Below are positions 1-9,602 of a stretch of 45,442 nt of DNA, in pieces (position 1 is the stretch's first letter; each line of letters begins with the position of its first letter). The DNA lies in assembly GCA_003282885.1 (NCBI GenBank), contig QBYJ01000010.1, forward strand, positions 1 to 45,442, read 5' to 3'. The stretch is from SAR116 cluster bacterium AG-325-F22 (GTDB lineage Bacteria > Pseudomonadota > Alphaproteobacteria > Puniceispirillales > Marisalimonadaceae). The translations under genes and the position numbers were made by a program. A model generated the notes under the pieces. It saw only the letters and a list, made by a program, of their open reading frames with translations, did no database searches and was not told the origin of the DNA.

Positions 1-1
1 T

Positions 2-541
2 GTAGTGTATTCAGTTCAGGAAAATATGAAAATCATAGACCCAGAAACTAATAAAGACATACCAAAGGATGGTAAATCTTTAGGAGAAGTTCTTGTTAAA
101 GGTAACATCACAATGAAAGGTTATTATAAAAATAAAAAAGCTACTGATGAAGCATTTGAAGGTGGTTGGTTCCACACAGGAGATCTTGGGGTTTGGTATG
201 AAGATGGATATATTCAACTTAAGGATAGATCAAAAGATATAATTATTTCAGGAGGAGAAAATATTTCATCAATTGAAGTAGAGGATGCCATATACAAACA
301 TCCCGAGGTAGTCGCAGTTGCTGTAGTTGCAAAAGAAGATGAAAAATGGGGTGAGACACCATGTGCTTTTATAGAGTTAAGTGACGGATCTACAGTTAGT
401 GAAATAGAATTAAAAGATCATTGTAAATCTTTACTGGCGGGTTTTAAAGTTCCTAGATACTTTAATTTTATAGAACTTCCGAAAACAAGTACTGGAAAAA
501 TACAAAAATTCAAACTCAGAGAACAAACAAAATTAATATAA
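2..541 (+). CDS. acyl-CoA ligase (AMP-binding), C-terminal part, cut by the left edge
   Basis: This is the C-terminal part of an ANL-superfamily acyl-CoA synthetase, which activates a carboxylic acid with ATP and CoA. The frame is open to the left edge with no start in a sensible place, so the gene begins upstream; the GTG at 5 is internal. Visible motifs are GGWFHTGDLG with the ATP-ribose aspartate, DRSKDIIISGGENISS (hinge and A8 region), and STGKIQKFKLRE, which carries the C-terminal catalytic lysine. The GGENISS form is typical of medium-chain ligases of the AlkK/DmdB kind, but substrate cannot be read from it. Its stop lies one base from the stop of the converging ferredoxin oxidoreductase gene, so no separate terminator fits between them. 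Family is secure; substrate is unknown. Confidence 0.93.
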   Translation, partial: VVYSVQENMKIIDPETNKDIPKDGKSLGEVLVKGNITMKGYYKNKKATDEAFEGGWFHTGDLGVWYEDGYIQLKDRSKDIIISGGENISSIEVEDAIYKHPEVVAVAVVAKEDEKWGETPCAFIELSDGSTVSEIELKDHCKSLLAGFKVPRYFNFIELPKTSTGKIQKFKLREQTKLI

Positions 542-542
542 C

Positions 543-3500
543 TTAACTGACTTTTTTTAAGTCTTTTTCGACAATAATTTTATCTAGGGTTATATCCCAT
601 TTATTTTCAGCACTGTTCATATTTTTTTCTTTTACGTGACCATATCCCTTTATTGATAAAGGAATATCCAAGAAATCTATAAATTTTTTATAATTATTTT
701 CATTAAGATTATTTGATATTTTATTAATGGTGTTTAAAGTTTTTTTGACTAGAGCACGTTCTTTTTTTCTCTCTGTTGTGTAACCAAAAATATCAAATTT
801 AGTGTTTCTAAGAAATTTTAAGGAAGATAAAATTTTGAAAGCTTGAAAAACCCAAGGTCCAAATCTTCTTTTAATAAGATGACCGGTTTCAGGGTCCTTT
901 TTTGAAAACAATGGAGGTGCTAAATAATACTCTAATTTTACATTTTTATTTTTTTGTAAAAAGCTTTTTGCAAATTCACCAGAAGTGTGTAGCCTGCCAA
1001 CCTCATATTCATCCTTGTACCTCATCATCCTAAATAAAGTTAGCGCGACTTTCCTAGAAAGAGGTAGTTCATTTTTTAAAATAGATATTTTAGTTTCTTT
1101 AGAAATAACTTTATTAACGTTAGACAAAAAAAGATTTGAGTATTCTTTGTCTTGATATTGTTCAAGTATTTCAGAAAATTTATCCAAATAATGACTTATA
1201 GGCTTTTCTTCTGCAATTACTTGATCCATACGGGCAGCCTTAAAAACTATTTCTGGATATTCTGATAATAGTCTTCCCCAGTTAAAGGCTTTAAGGTTTT
1301 GCTCGATTGCTACACCATTTAACTCTATAGCTTTTTCCAAGGAACTGATTTCGATTGGTATAAGACTTTTTTGAGCCGCCATACCTAGCATCATTATGTT
1401 CGCTGATACAGTATCGCCAACTAAAGATTCTGCTAAGTTAGATATATCGATGAATTTTATATTTTCTTCTTCCAAGTGATTTTCTAGATGTTTTTTTAAT
1501 AAACTATCATCAACAACAGTACCTATATGCACCCCTGCCACACCAACTGGCTCAACTCTTCCATTAATAATGGCTATTGTTTTATTAGGGTTTAAAGTTC
1601 TGGTAATTGAAGGTGAGACCGAAACAACAGCATCACATCCGAGGAGTAAATCGGCAGTTTCATTTGGTAGTCTTGCAGATCGAGTATAAAGAGATTTATC
1701 TTTACTAATTCTAATTTGGCTGGTTACAGCACCATTTTTTTGGGCCAAGCCTGTGAAATTCATTGATTGTGCATATAATTTATCAATTCGGGCTGCCATA
1801 ACTACTATTGCCGCTACAGTTGAAACTCCTGTACCCCCTATACCTGCCATAATAAGATTTTGAATTTTATTCAATCTTTGTTTGGGTTTACTTAAGGAAT
1901 TAAAAATATCAGGAATATCTGGAAAAGATTTTTTTAAAGGCTCAGATAAACTGTCTGATGAAACACCAATAAAACTTGGACAAAAACCTTTTTTGCAAGA
2001 ATAATCTTTGTTACAGACACTTTGATCAATCTGTCTTTTAGTTCCTTCAAAATGATTAAAAGGTTTAACAGCAACGCAGTTTGATTTTTCTGCGCAATCA
2101 CCACATCCTTCACAAACATCTGGGTTTATATACATTTTTAAATTTCTATCTTGTATATATCCTCTTTTACGTCTTCTTCTAAGTTCTGTAGCACACGTTT
2201 GAACATATATAATTGCTGTTACACCTGGTATATTTCTAACTTCCTTTTGAACATTTATGAGTTCATCACGATGAAATATTCCTACCTTATCAGCAAATAA
2301 TCTTGTTTCTTTAAATTGCTCTGGCTCATCTGAAACTACATAAATTTTTCTTACGCCTTCTGCAGATAATTGTTTAGAGATTGCCCAGGGGGTAGCTCCT
2401 CCAATGGCCTTTTGACCACCTGTCATAGCAACAGCATCATTATAAAGAATTTTAAAAGTTATATTTACATTTGCTGAAACTGCTGCCCTGATTGCAAGAG
2501 ATCCAGAATGGGCATAGGTTCCATCGCCTATATTTTGAAAAGTATGATTATGATTTGAAAAAGGCGCTCTTCCAATCCAATGACCGCCTTCTCCACCCAT
2601 TTGACTAAAATTAGTTAATTTTTCTGGATGCAGAAAATAACCTATTGAATGACAACCAATTCCTATACCAACAACTTCCTCATCAGGTGTTTTAGTTCCA
2701 GAGTTATGAGGACATCCTGCACAATACCATGGTGTTCTTGAAGCAACTGGAGGTAAGTTACTGCCTATTGATTCAGATTTAACTTTAGGAATATCAAAGT
2801 TGACAGAAGATTGCCTAACTTTTTTTAAAAGGCAGTCTGCAATAATATCGCTAGATAATTCAGAAACATTTGGAATTAACTCTTCTTTTGTTGTTGCATC
2901 AAATTTTCCAGATAATAAAGGTCGAAATTTACAATTAAAAAGAATATGTGCAACTTGTTCTTCGACAATGCTTCCCTTTTCTTCGACAACGAGTATTTCT
3001 TCAAATTGGTCACAAAAATCAATTATTTCTTCATCTATCATAGGCCAAGGGATTTTACAGGCAAAAAAACCAATTCCAATATTTTCAGGGTTTTTTATAC
3101 CAATACAATCAAAAGCATCTATTGTTTCAGTAGCCGCTTTTCCAACTGCAATAATACCAAGAGATTTTTTTTCAGGATAAAAAATTACTTCATTTATTTT
3201 GTTTTGTTTAATAAAATTTTTAGTTGCGGGAATTCGTCTTTTTATAAGAGCAGCTTCTCTATCCAATGCTGGATCGTGTCTGTTCACATGAACATTTATT
3301 GGTGGGTTCAATTTTTGAAGGTTTGGCCTTAATTTGCTCAGATCAATTACAGCATTTGAATCGGCGGTATCACTAGTAATTTTGAGAGCTACACATATAC
3401 CTGCATGACGAGACAAAGCAAAAGCTTGTAATCCTAAAGTTATAACTTCATCCACGTTTGCAGGATAAAAAACAGGTATACCTGCAGAAATTAGCGATTG

Positions 3501-4001
3501 TTCAGATTGGTAAGCTAATGTTGAACTTTTACCGATAGGATCATCAGCAACTGCTAAAATCATTCCCCCTTTTAAGGCCACGCCACCCATATTTGCATGT
3601 CTCAATGCGTCCATTGCTCTATCTAAGCCGGGACCCTTTCCATACCACATAGAAAAAACACCATCAATTACTGGTTTATCATATAAGCCAAGCATTTGGG
3701 TGCCCCAAGCCGCTGTTGCGGCTAATTCTTCATTAACGGCAGGTTGAAAAACAATATTATATTTATCTAAATGTTTTTTTGCTCTCCCAAGTTCTAAATC
3801 AAGTGTTCCAAGGGGAGAGCCAGGATAACCACTTACATAACCATTAGTTAATAACCCGTTATCTTTATCTAGTTTTGCTTGTTCAATTAAAAGACGAACT
3901 AAGGCTTGGACACCGTTCATTAATGCTAAATTATTGTCCTTTGTAAAACAATCGTCTAATCTAATAGGATTTAATTGGTTCAAGTTTGTCTCATAATACA
4001 A
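543..4001 (-). CDS. indolepyruvate ferredoxin oxidoreductase, fused alpha-beta form
   Basis: This cytoplasmic enzyme should oxidatively decarboxylate aryl-2-oxo acids (indolepyruvate, phenylpyruvate), the transamination products of aromatic amino acids, to acyl-CoA and reduced ferredoxin. At 1152 residues it is a one-chain fusion of what archaea make as IorA and IorB. The pyrimidine-binding domain is N-terminal (VSGYPGSPLGT near residue 57). A cysteine motif YCAGCPHN lies near 425 and the diphosphate-binding region follows with GDGTYAHSG. A ferredoxin-type cysteine group CEGCGDC lies near 630-640 with more cysteines after it. The gamma/IorB-type domain starts near 715 with GIGGTGVST. A long C-terminal extension matches the extra domain seen in the bacterial fused family. 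The start ATG at 4001 sits in an 80-base divergent spacer opposite an acyl-CoA ligase. Family is certain; the exact 2-oxo acid is inferred. Confidence 0.95.
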   Translation of the reverse strand: MYYETNLNQLNPIRLDDCFTKDNNLALMNGVQALVRLLIEQAKLDKDNGLLTNGYVSGYPGSPLGTLDLELGRAKKHLDKYNIVFQPAVNEELAATAAWGTQMLGLYDKPVIDGVFSMWYGKGPGLDRAMDALRHANMGGVALKGGMILAVADDPIGKSSTLAYQSEQSLISAGIPVFYPANVDEVITLGLQAFALSRHAGICVALKITSDTADSNAVIDLSKLRPNLQKLNPPINVHVNRHDPALDREAALIKRRIPATKNFIKQNKINEVIFYPEKKSLGIIAVGKAATETIDAFDCIGIKNPENIGIGFFACKIPWPMIDEEIIDFCDQFEEILVVEEKGSIVEEQVAHILFNCKFRPLLSGKFDATTKEELIPNVSELSSDIIADCLLKKVRQSSVNFDIPKVKSESIGSNLPPVASRTPWYCAGCPHNSGTKTPDEEVVGIGIGCHSIGYFLHPEKLTNFSQMGGEGGHWIGRAPFSNHNHTFQNIGDGTYAHSGSLAIRAAVSANVNITFKILYNDAVAMTGGQKAIGGATPWAISKQLSAEGVRKIYVVSDEPEQFKETRLFADKVGIFHRDELINVQKEVRNIPGVTAIIYVQTCATELRRRRKRGYIQDRNLKMYINPDVCEGCGDCAEKSNCVAVKPFNHFEGTKRQIDQSVCNKDYSCKKGFCPSFIGVSSDSLSEPLKKSFPDIPDIFNSLSKPKQRLNKIQNLIMAGIGGTGVSTVAAIVVMAARIDKLYAQSMNFTGLAQKNGAVTSQIRISKDKSLYTRSARLPNETADLLLGCDAVVSVSPSITRTLNPNKTIAIINGRVEPVGVAGVHIGTVVDDSLLKKHLENHLEEENIKFIDISNLAESLVGDTVSANIMMLGMAAQKSLIPIEISSLEKAIELNGVAIEQNLKAFNWGRLLSEYPEIVFKAARMDQVIAEEKPISHYLDKFSEILEQYQDKEYSNLFLSNVNKVISKETKISILKNELPLSRKVALTLFRMMRYKDEYEVGRLHTSGEFAKSFLQKNKNVKLEYYLAPPLFSKKDPETGHLIKRRFGPWVFQAFKILSSLKFLRNTKFDIFGYTTERKKERALVKKTLNTINKISNNLNENNYKKFIDFLDIPLSIKGYGHVKEKNMNSAENKWDITLDKIIVEKDLKKVS

Positions 4002-4081
4002 TTGGCATATTTATAATTTAATAAACTTAGTCAGTTTTAACAAGTAGTAAGATTTATTTACAGAAAGGTAAAGAAAACATA

Positions 4082-5719
4082 ATGCTACTAAAATCAAATA
4101 ATTACGATGATTTATATTCAACATTTAAGTGGAATATACCTGAATATTACAATATTGCATCTGATACTGTTGATAAAGTGTTATATAAAAATAGGACGGC
4201 ATTATTTAATATTTTGAATAATGGTAAAATTGAAAAATGGTCTTTTTTAGATATTAAAAGATCTGCAAATAAGCTTGCTAACGCATTCGATCATCTTAAT
4301 TTAGAACACAACGCTAGAGTTGGTATCATTTTAGGCCAGTGTCCGGAAACAGCCATTTCTCATATTGCATGTTTCAAATCTGGAAAAATATCAATACCAC
4401 TTTTTAATTTATTCGGAAAAGATGCATTATTTTATCGTTTAAAAAACTCAAGAGCTTCCTTGGTAATTTGTGACAGAATAGGACTTTTAAAAATTAAAGA
4501 AGTTTTTTATAAATTGCCTAATTTGAAATCAATAATTTGTGTAGATGAAATTGATGATCGAGTTAACACTTTAAGTTTTAAAAAAATATTAGAAGAATCA
4601 TCTGACAATTATACTAATAAAAGTACAAAATCATTTGACCCAGCTACGATAATTTATACTTCAGGTACCACCGGTGGACCCAAAGGTGCATTACTACCCC
4701 ACAGAACATTACTAGGACATATACCAGGAGTTGAGATGCCACATGAATTTTTATCCTCATCAGAGCCAGTAAATGATTTATTTTGGACACCAGCTGATTG
4801 GGCATGGATAGGAGGTTTGTTTGATGTTCTTCTTCCTGCATGGCATTTTGGAATTCCTGTTGTAAGTCATAGATCACAAAAATTTGACCCTGAATTTACG
4901 TTTGATTTAATTTCTAAGCTTAATATTCAAAATACTTTTTTACCACCTACAGCATTAAAAATGATGAAGTCATTCAATCCTTTAAGTACAAAATATAAAT
5001 TAAATTTAAGAACAATCGGGTCTGGAGGTGAAGCATTAGGAGAAGATTTGCTGGAGTGGGGGAAAAAAATTTTAGGGGTTAATATTAATGAATTTTATGG
5101 TCAAACCGAATGCAATTTAACTATTTCAAATAGCAGGGCGATAATGCCGACCAAGCAAGGTTCTATAGGTAAACCCGTTCCTGGCCACGAGGTTAGGATT
5201 ATGAATAAAAGGGGAGAATTTATAAAAGAGCCAGGTGTGGATGGTGAAATTGTTGTTAATAATAATACACCGGTAGCTTTTTTGAAATATTGGGAGAATG
5301 AGAAGGAGACCAAAAATAAAGTAGTTAATGGTTGGCTTCATACAGGTGATTTTGCCTTTAGAGATGATGAGGGATATTTTTATTTTAAAGGACGTGAGGA
5401 TGATATTATAAATACTTCAGGTTATCGGGTAGGTCCAAGTGAAGTGGAAGACTGTATATTATCCCATCCTAATGTTGATATGGTTGCAGTCATAGGGGTG
5501 CCGGATAAAGTCAGAGGTAATATAATCAAAGCTTTTATTATTCCAAGAAATAAAAATGATATTTTAACACAAAATAAAGATCTTAAACTTAGTATCCAAA
5601 ATGATGTTAAAGTAAAATTGGCAGCACACGAATATCCGCGTATTATAGAATTTGTAGAAGAATTACCTATGACAACAACAGGTAAAATTATTCGCAAAGA
5701 TCTAAGGAAAACCATTTAA
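4082..5719 (+). CDS. acyl-CoA synthetase (AMP-forming, AcsM-like)
   Basis: This is a complete 545-residue ANL-family ligase making an acyl-CoA from a free acid by way of an acyl-AMP. The P-loop-like A3 motif YTSGTTGGPKGALL is near residues 192-205 and A5 (EFYGQTECN) near 338. The A7 aspartate is in GWLHTGDFAF, followed by the hinge GREDDIINTSGYRVGPSE and the C-terminal TTTGKIIRKDLRK with catalytic Lys535. The GYRVGP hinge and overall length resemble medium-chain or acetyl-like synthetases (AcsM type) rather than the AlkK type. An AAAGG ribosome site lies about 15 bases before the ATG. It is divergent from the ferredoxin oxidoreductase, whose acidic products it might activate, although that oxidoreductase normally makes CoA esters itself. 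Substrate is not determinable. Confidence 0.93.
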   Translation: MLLKSNNYDDLYSTFKWNIPEYYNIASDTVDKVLYKNRTALFNILNNGKIEKWSFLDIKRSANKLANAFDHLNLEHNARVGIILGQCPETAISHIACFKSGKISIPLFNLFGKDALFYRLKNSRASLVICDRIGLLKIKEVFYKLPNLKSIICVDEIDDRVNTLSFKKILEESSDNYTNKSTKSFDPATIIYTSGTTGGPKGALLPHRTLLGHIPGVEMPHEFLSSSEPVNDLFWTPADWAWIGGLFDVLLPAWHFGIPVVSHRSQKFDPEFTFDLISKLNIQNTFLPPTALKMMKSFNPLSTKYKLNLRTIGSGGEALGEDLLEWGKKILGVNINEFYGQTECNLTISNSRAIMPTKQGSIGKPVPGHEVRIMNKRGEFIKEPGVDGEIVVNNNTPVAFLKYWENEKETKNKVVNGWLHTGDFAFRDDEGYFYFKGREDDIINTSGYRVGPSEVEDCILSHPNVDMVAVIGVPDKVRGNIIKAFIIPRNKNDILTQNKDLKLSIQNDVKVKLAAHEYPRIIEFVEELPMTTTGKIIRKDLRKTI

Positions 5720-5859
5720 TTCCTCAAATTTAAATTATAGCCGAAATGAAAATCATCTACTTAAATAAAACAGATTTCTAGGGTGTTGAAATTTTATATT
5801 TTTCACTTCTACGAAATAAGTTATACATAAAATATTAAATTTTATTTCAAGGAACTATT

Positions 5860-7155
5860 ATGAGCGAAAATTATAAGTTTGATACCCTTTCTTTACATGC
5901 AGGTCATATCCCTGACAAAGAAACTGGATCTCGTGCTGTTCCTATTTATCAAACTACATCATATGTTTTTAAAAGCACTGAAGAGGCAGCTTCTCTATAC
6001 AATATGGAAGTTGGTGGGCATTTATATACTAGAATTTCAAATCCTACTGTTGCAGCTCTTGAACAGAGATTAGCTGCATTAGAGGGTGGGGCTAGTGCCC
6101 TTGCATGTTCCAGTGGAATGGCAGCAATGCACTTAGTAGTTTCAGCAATATGTAGTAGTGGTGATCATATAGTAGCTTCAAGCAAAATGTATGGCGCTAA
6201 TATAAATTTACTTCAGCATACTATGCCTCGTTTTGGTATAAATACGGATTTTGTAAACCCAAATGATCCAAAAGCTATTGAGAACGCTATAAAACCCAAC
6301 ACAAAACTAGTTTTTGGTGAAGTGATTGGAAATCCTGGATTAGATATAATGGATGTCCCAACAATTGCAGAAATATGTAAAAGAAAAAATGTTCCTCTGG
6401 TCCTTGATGCCACTTTTAATACACCATATTTGATGCAACCATTTAAGTATGGAGCAAATATTGTTATTCATTCACTAACAAAATGGCTGGGTGGGCATGG
6501 CATTGCTATTGGAGGTGCCGTTGTAAATGGTGGAAACTTTGATTGGAGTGACAAAGATAAATATCCAACTATTTCGGGACCACATTTTGCCTTGGGAGGT
6601 ATAAGCTTTTGGGAAGAATTTGGACCATCTGCATTAATAGCTAAAATTAGAGCAGAAGGAATGTATAATTTTGGTCCTTCTCTCTCTCCCACAAATGCGT
6701 TCCATTTAATGCAGGGGATAGAAACATTACCTTTGAGAATGAAAAAACATATTGAAAACACTCACTCTATTCTTGATTTTCTTAGTAATCATGAATCTGT
6801 CGCTTGGGTTAAACATCCTGATTTAGATACACATCCTGATCACGAAATAGCAAAAAAAATCTTACCTAAAGGATCTGGTTCTATAATAGTATTTGGAATT
6901 AAGGGTGGACGAAAAGCTGGGCAAGTATTTATAGAATCTGTAAAGTTAGCGTCTCATTTGGCAAATGTTGGTGATGCTAAGACACTTCTAATTCATCCAG
7001 GGAGCACAACTCATTCTCATTTAAGTGCAGAAGCTATGAAAGAAGGAGGATTAACTGACGATATGATAAGGCTTTCTGTCGGCTTGGAAGATGTTAAAGA
7101 TATCAAAAAAGATTTTGAAAAGGGTTTTAAGGCTTTAAAAAAACTAAATAAATAG
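5860..7155 (+). CDS. metY: O-acetylhomoserine sulfhydrylase / aminocarboxypropyltransferase (MetY type)
   Basis: This PLP enzyme of the Cys/Met metabolism family replaces the acetyl group of O-acetylhomoserine with sulfide, giving homocysteine, or with methanethiol, giving methionine directly. The 431-residue length fits MetY rather than the shorter MetB/MetC. The N-terminus (DTLSLHAGH, VPIYQTTSYVF) is characteristic, and the PLP lysine is Lys208 in HSLTKWLGGHG. The C-terminal HPGSTTHSHL and DMIRLSVGLED carry the carboxylate-binding arginine. The start has a clear AAGGA seven bases before ATG. Its 140-base leader holds no S-adenosylmethionine riboswitch that I can recognise. A hydrolase gene follows after seven bases, so the two are probably co-transcribed. 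The setting beside CoA ligases, TauE and rhodanese makes thiol capture a reasonable role, but ordinary methionine synthesis is the default. Confidence 0.93.
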   Translation: MSENYKFDTLSLHAGHIPDKETGSRAVPIYQTTSYVFKSTEEAASLYNMEVGGHLYTRISNPTVAALEQRLAALEGGASALACSSGMAAMHLVVSAICSSGDHIVASSKMYGANINLLQHTMPRFGINTDFVNPNDPKAIENAIKPNTKLVFGEVIGNPGLDIMDVPTIAEICKRKNVPLVLDATFNTPYLMQPFKYGANIVIHSLTKWLGGHGIAIGGAVVNGGNFDWSDKDKYPTISGPHFALGGISFWEEFGPSALIAKIRAEGMYNFGPSLSPTNAFHLMQGIETLPLRMKKHIENTHSILDFLSNHESVAWVKHPDLDTHPDHEIAKKILPKGSGSIIVFGIKGGRKAGQVFIESVKLASHLANVGDAKTLLIHPGSTTHSHLSAEAMKEGGLTDDMIRLSVGLEDVKDIKKDFEKGFKALKKLNK

Positions 7156-7162
7156 GTATTTT

Positions 7163-7957
7163 ATGAGAATTTATTTTAAAGGTAATGAAACATATATTGG
7201 AACTGGTGGTAGAAGTTTAGATAGTAATAAAACTACCATTTGTTTTTTACATGGATCAGGTCAAAATCATCTAAGTTTTGTTCAACAAGCCAGATTTTTT
7301 GCTTTTAAGGGATATTCTATAATTGTTCCTGATATGCCAGGTCACGGGTTTTCTAAAGGAAAACCCTTAAATTCAATTAAGGATAATGCTAATTGGGTTT
7401 ATGAGTTGTTAGTTGAACTGGAAGTTCAAGAATTAGTTGTTGTAGGTCACTCACAAGGATGCTTAGTAGGCCTTGAATTAAATAGACTTTACCCAAACTT
7501 TTTAAAAGGAATAATTTTTATTGCAGGATCAAATCAAATACCAGTTAACCAATTTTTATTAGATCTTTCAAAAGAGGATCCTCAAAAAGCTTCAAAGATG
7601 ATGGTAACTTGGGGACATGGAATAGATGGTGACATGTCTACTAATAATTGGCCGGGTCACTCACACTATGGTGAGGGTAATAATATAATGAAAATGAATA
7701 CGGCAGATGCCCTGCAACATGATTTAAATTCTATTAACAACTATAATAGTGGGGTGGAAGCTTCAAAAAAGATTAATATACCTGCTTTAGCTGTTCTAGC
7801 TAAAAATGACCAAATGACACCGTTGAAATCAGGATTAAAATTTGTTGATCTTCTTAAAAACTGTGAAACTCATATTCTTGATTGTGGACATTTTCTTCAA
7901 TCTGAAAGACCAAAAGAGCTAAATTCAATAATAAATTCATATCTTACAAAATTATAA
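7163..7957 (+). CDS. alpha/beta hydrolase fold protein
   Basis: This is a 264-residue single-domain alpha/beta hydrolase. The catalytic triad can be placed: the nucleophile Ser97 in VGHSQGC, an acid at Asp216 in LAKNDQMTP, and His243 in DCGHFLQSERP. The oxyanion region is FLHGSGQNH near residues 29-37. No signal peptide is visible, so it is cytoplasmic. The gene starts seven bases after the MetY-like gene and is followed after 31 bases by a CoA ligase with its own GGAGG, so it belongs to the plus-strand run. It could cleave an ester, thioester or lactone; MetX-type homoserine acetyltransferase shares this fold but is longer and has different motifs, so that function is not supported. The substrate is unknown. 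Confidence 0.88.
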   Translation: MRIYFKGNETYIGTGGRSLDSNKTTICFLHGSGQNHLSFVQQARFFAFKGYSIIVPDMPGHGFSKGKPLNSIKDNANWVYELLVELEVQELVVVGHSQGCLVGLELNRLYPNFLKGIIFIAGSNQIPVNQFLLDLSKEDPQKASKMMVTWGHGIDGDMSTNNWPGHSHYGEGNNIMKMNTADALQHDLNSINNYNSGVEASKKINIPALAVLAKNDQMTPLKSGLKFVDLLKNCETHILDCGHFLQSERPKELNSIINSYLTKL

Positions 7958-7988
7958 TAATTTTAAATAGGGAGGCTTCAAAGTAATT

Positions 7989-9569
7989 ATGGGTAAACAG
8001 AATCCATTTTTATTTAAGGAAATTTCAAAAACAGAGCATTGGAGAGTTCCTGAAATTATTTTGACTCAATGTTTGAAGCATCCTAACAGAAAAATTATAG
8101 AATTTACAGATGGTTATGAGTGGACGTTTGAAGATTTAAAAATAAAGTCTTTGCAGAAAGCTAGAATTTTAAAAAACTTGAGCTTGAAAGCAGGAGATAA
8201 TCTTACAGTTATGATTGAAGATCCTAAGGAATTTATTTTATATTGGATAGCGTCTAATTTCCTTGGAGTTATGTTTGTAGCTCTAAACACTGCGATTAAG
8301 GGTAAAGGTCTATTACATCAAATTAATACTTCAAAGTCAAAACATGTAATCGTAGATAATTTAATTTTTGATGAAGTAAATGATCTAAAAAATAATAATA
8401 AGTTAGATGTAAAAATATTAAATTGTAGTAAATTAAAAAACAAAGAAATAATAAATGAAAATGAAGTAATATTTGGCAAGCTAAGTGATAATGTATGTAG
8501 CATGTTTACCAGTGGAACATCAGGACCATCTAAAGGTGTTATGATGCCAAATGCGCACTGTGTTTTATTTGCGATTGGAACAATTGAAAACTACGATTTA
8601 AAACACGATCATGTTTTCTATATTTCTCTTCCATTATTTCATGCAAATGGTTTATTTATGCAGCTTTTAGCCTGTATAATTACTGGTGCTAAAGCAATAA
8701 TAAGAAACAGATTTTCTGCATCTCATTGGCTAAAAGATATAAGAAAATATGACGTCACACACACAAATATGCTAGGTGCAATAGCTGCATTCGTAGTTGC
8801 TCAACCTCCATCTGAATATGATAAGGATCATAAATTAGCTGTCATTGGATCAGCACCATTGCCAAGTGAACCTGAAAGAATTTTTAGACAGAGATTTGGT
8901 GTCAAACAAGTCTTGCCACTTTATGGAATGACTGAAGTCAACATTCCTATTTATGGTATGAAAAATGAAATTGGAAATGGAAAATGTGGAAAGGTTTACG
9001 AAAAATACTTTGAGGTTGAAATAAGAAATCCTGAAAATGATTCTAAAGTAAATGATGGTGAAGTTGGAGAGATAATGGTAAGGCCAAAGCAGCCGTTTGG
9101 TTTTATGTCTGGTTATATGGGTATGCCAGAAAAAACGATAGAGAGTTGGAGAAATTTTTGGTTCCATACTGGAGATGCAGGTATTAGAGAATTTTCTGGT
9201 CATTTTACTTTTGTAGATAGATTAAAAGATTGTATAAGACGTAGAGGTGAAAATATTTCTTCCTATGAAGTAGAGCAAGCTTTTCTAGAAATTCCTTATA
9301 TCACTGAAGCCGCTGCATATGCAGTTTCGGCGGATGGTGGTGAAGGAATGGAAGATGAGGTCATGGTAGCTTTGATGGCAAATAAAGATGTTGCCATAAA
9401 TTTTGTAGAATTATTAACTTTAGCAAAAAGCAACTTAGCAAAATTTGCTATCCCTAAATATTTAAGAATTATGGAAGAATTTCCTAAAACTCAAACAGGT
9501 AAAATCCAAAAAAACAAGCTTAGAGAACAGGGCATTACTGTTGATACTTGGCAAAACATAAATATTTAA
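7989..9569 (+). CDS. acyl-CoA ligase, CaiC-like
   Basis: This 526-residue ANL-family acid:CoA ligase most resembles the crotonobetaine/carnitine-CoA ligase (CaiC) branch. Motifs are MFTSGTSGPSKGVMMP (A3), LPLYGMTEVNIP (A5), WFHTGDAG (A7) and the hinge DRLKDCIRRRGENISSYEVE, whose IRRRGENIS form is typical of this branch. The C-terminal catalytic lysine is Lys505 in TQTGKIQKNKLRE. A GGGAGG ribosome site lies about 12 bases before the ATG. It sits between an alpha/beta hydrolase and a dehydratase-like gene. Opposite the following cupin, on the other strand, lie a family III CoA-transferase and a crotonase, which are usual partners of CaiC-like ligases. A carnitine role is not claimed because CaiT and CaiA are absent. 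Substrate is unknown. Confidence 0.92.
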   Translation: MGKQNPFLFKEISKTEHWRVPEIILTQCLKHPNRKIIEFTDGYEWTFEDLKIKSLQKARILKNLSLKAGDNLTVMIEDPKEFILYWIASNFLGVMFVALNTAIKGKGLLHQINTSKSKHVIVDNLIFDEVNDLKNNNKLDVKILNCSKLKNKEIINENEVIFGKLSDNVCSMFTSGTSGPSKGVMMPNAHCVLFAIGTIENYDLKHDHVFYISLPLFHANGLFMQLLACIITGAKAIIRNRFSASHWLKDIRKYDVTHTNMLGAIAAFVVAQPPSEYDKDHKLAVIGSAPLPSEPERIFRQRFGVKQVLPLYGMTEVNIPIYGMKNEIGNGKCGKVYEKYFEVEIRNPENDSKVNDGEVGEIMVRPKQPFGFMSGYMGMPEKTIESWRNFWFHTGDAGIREFSGHFTFVDRLKDCIRRRGENISSYEVEQAFLEIPYITEAAAYAVSADGGEGMEDEVMVALMANKDVAINFVELLTLAKSNLAKFAIPKYLRIMEEFPKTQTGKIQKNKLREQGITVDTWQNINI

Positions 9570-9602
9570 TTATCATCTAATTTCGTATTAAAGGGAATCA
9601 AA

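Noticed and set aside
2800-3332. Two overlapping plus-strand open frames opposite the ferredoxin oxidoreductase gene
   Set aside because: They lie fully inside a certain gene on the other strand, lack ribosome sites, and their translations show no motif.
5720-5859. S-adenosylmethionine riboswitch (SAM-II or SAM-V) before the MetY-type gene
   Set aside because: Such switches are common before metY in marine alphaproteobacteria, so I looked for their conserved core, but found neither the core bases nor a convincing pseudoknot.
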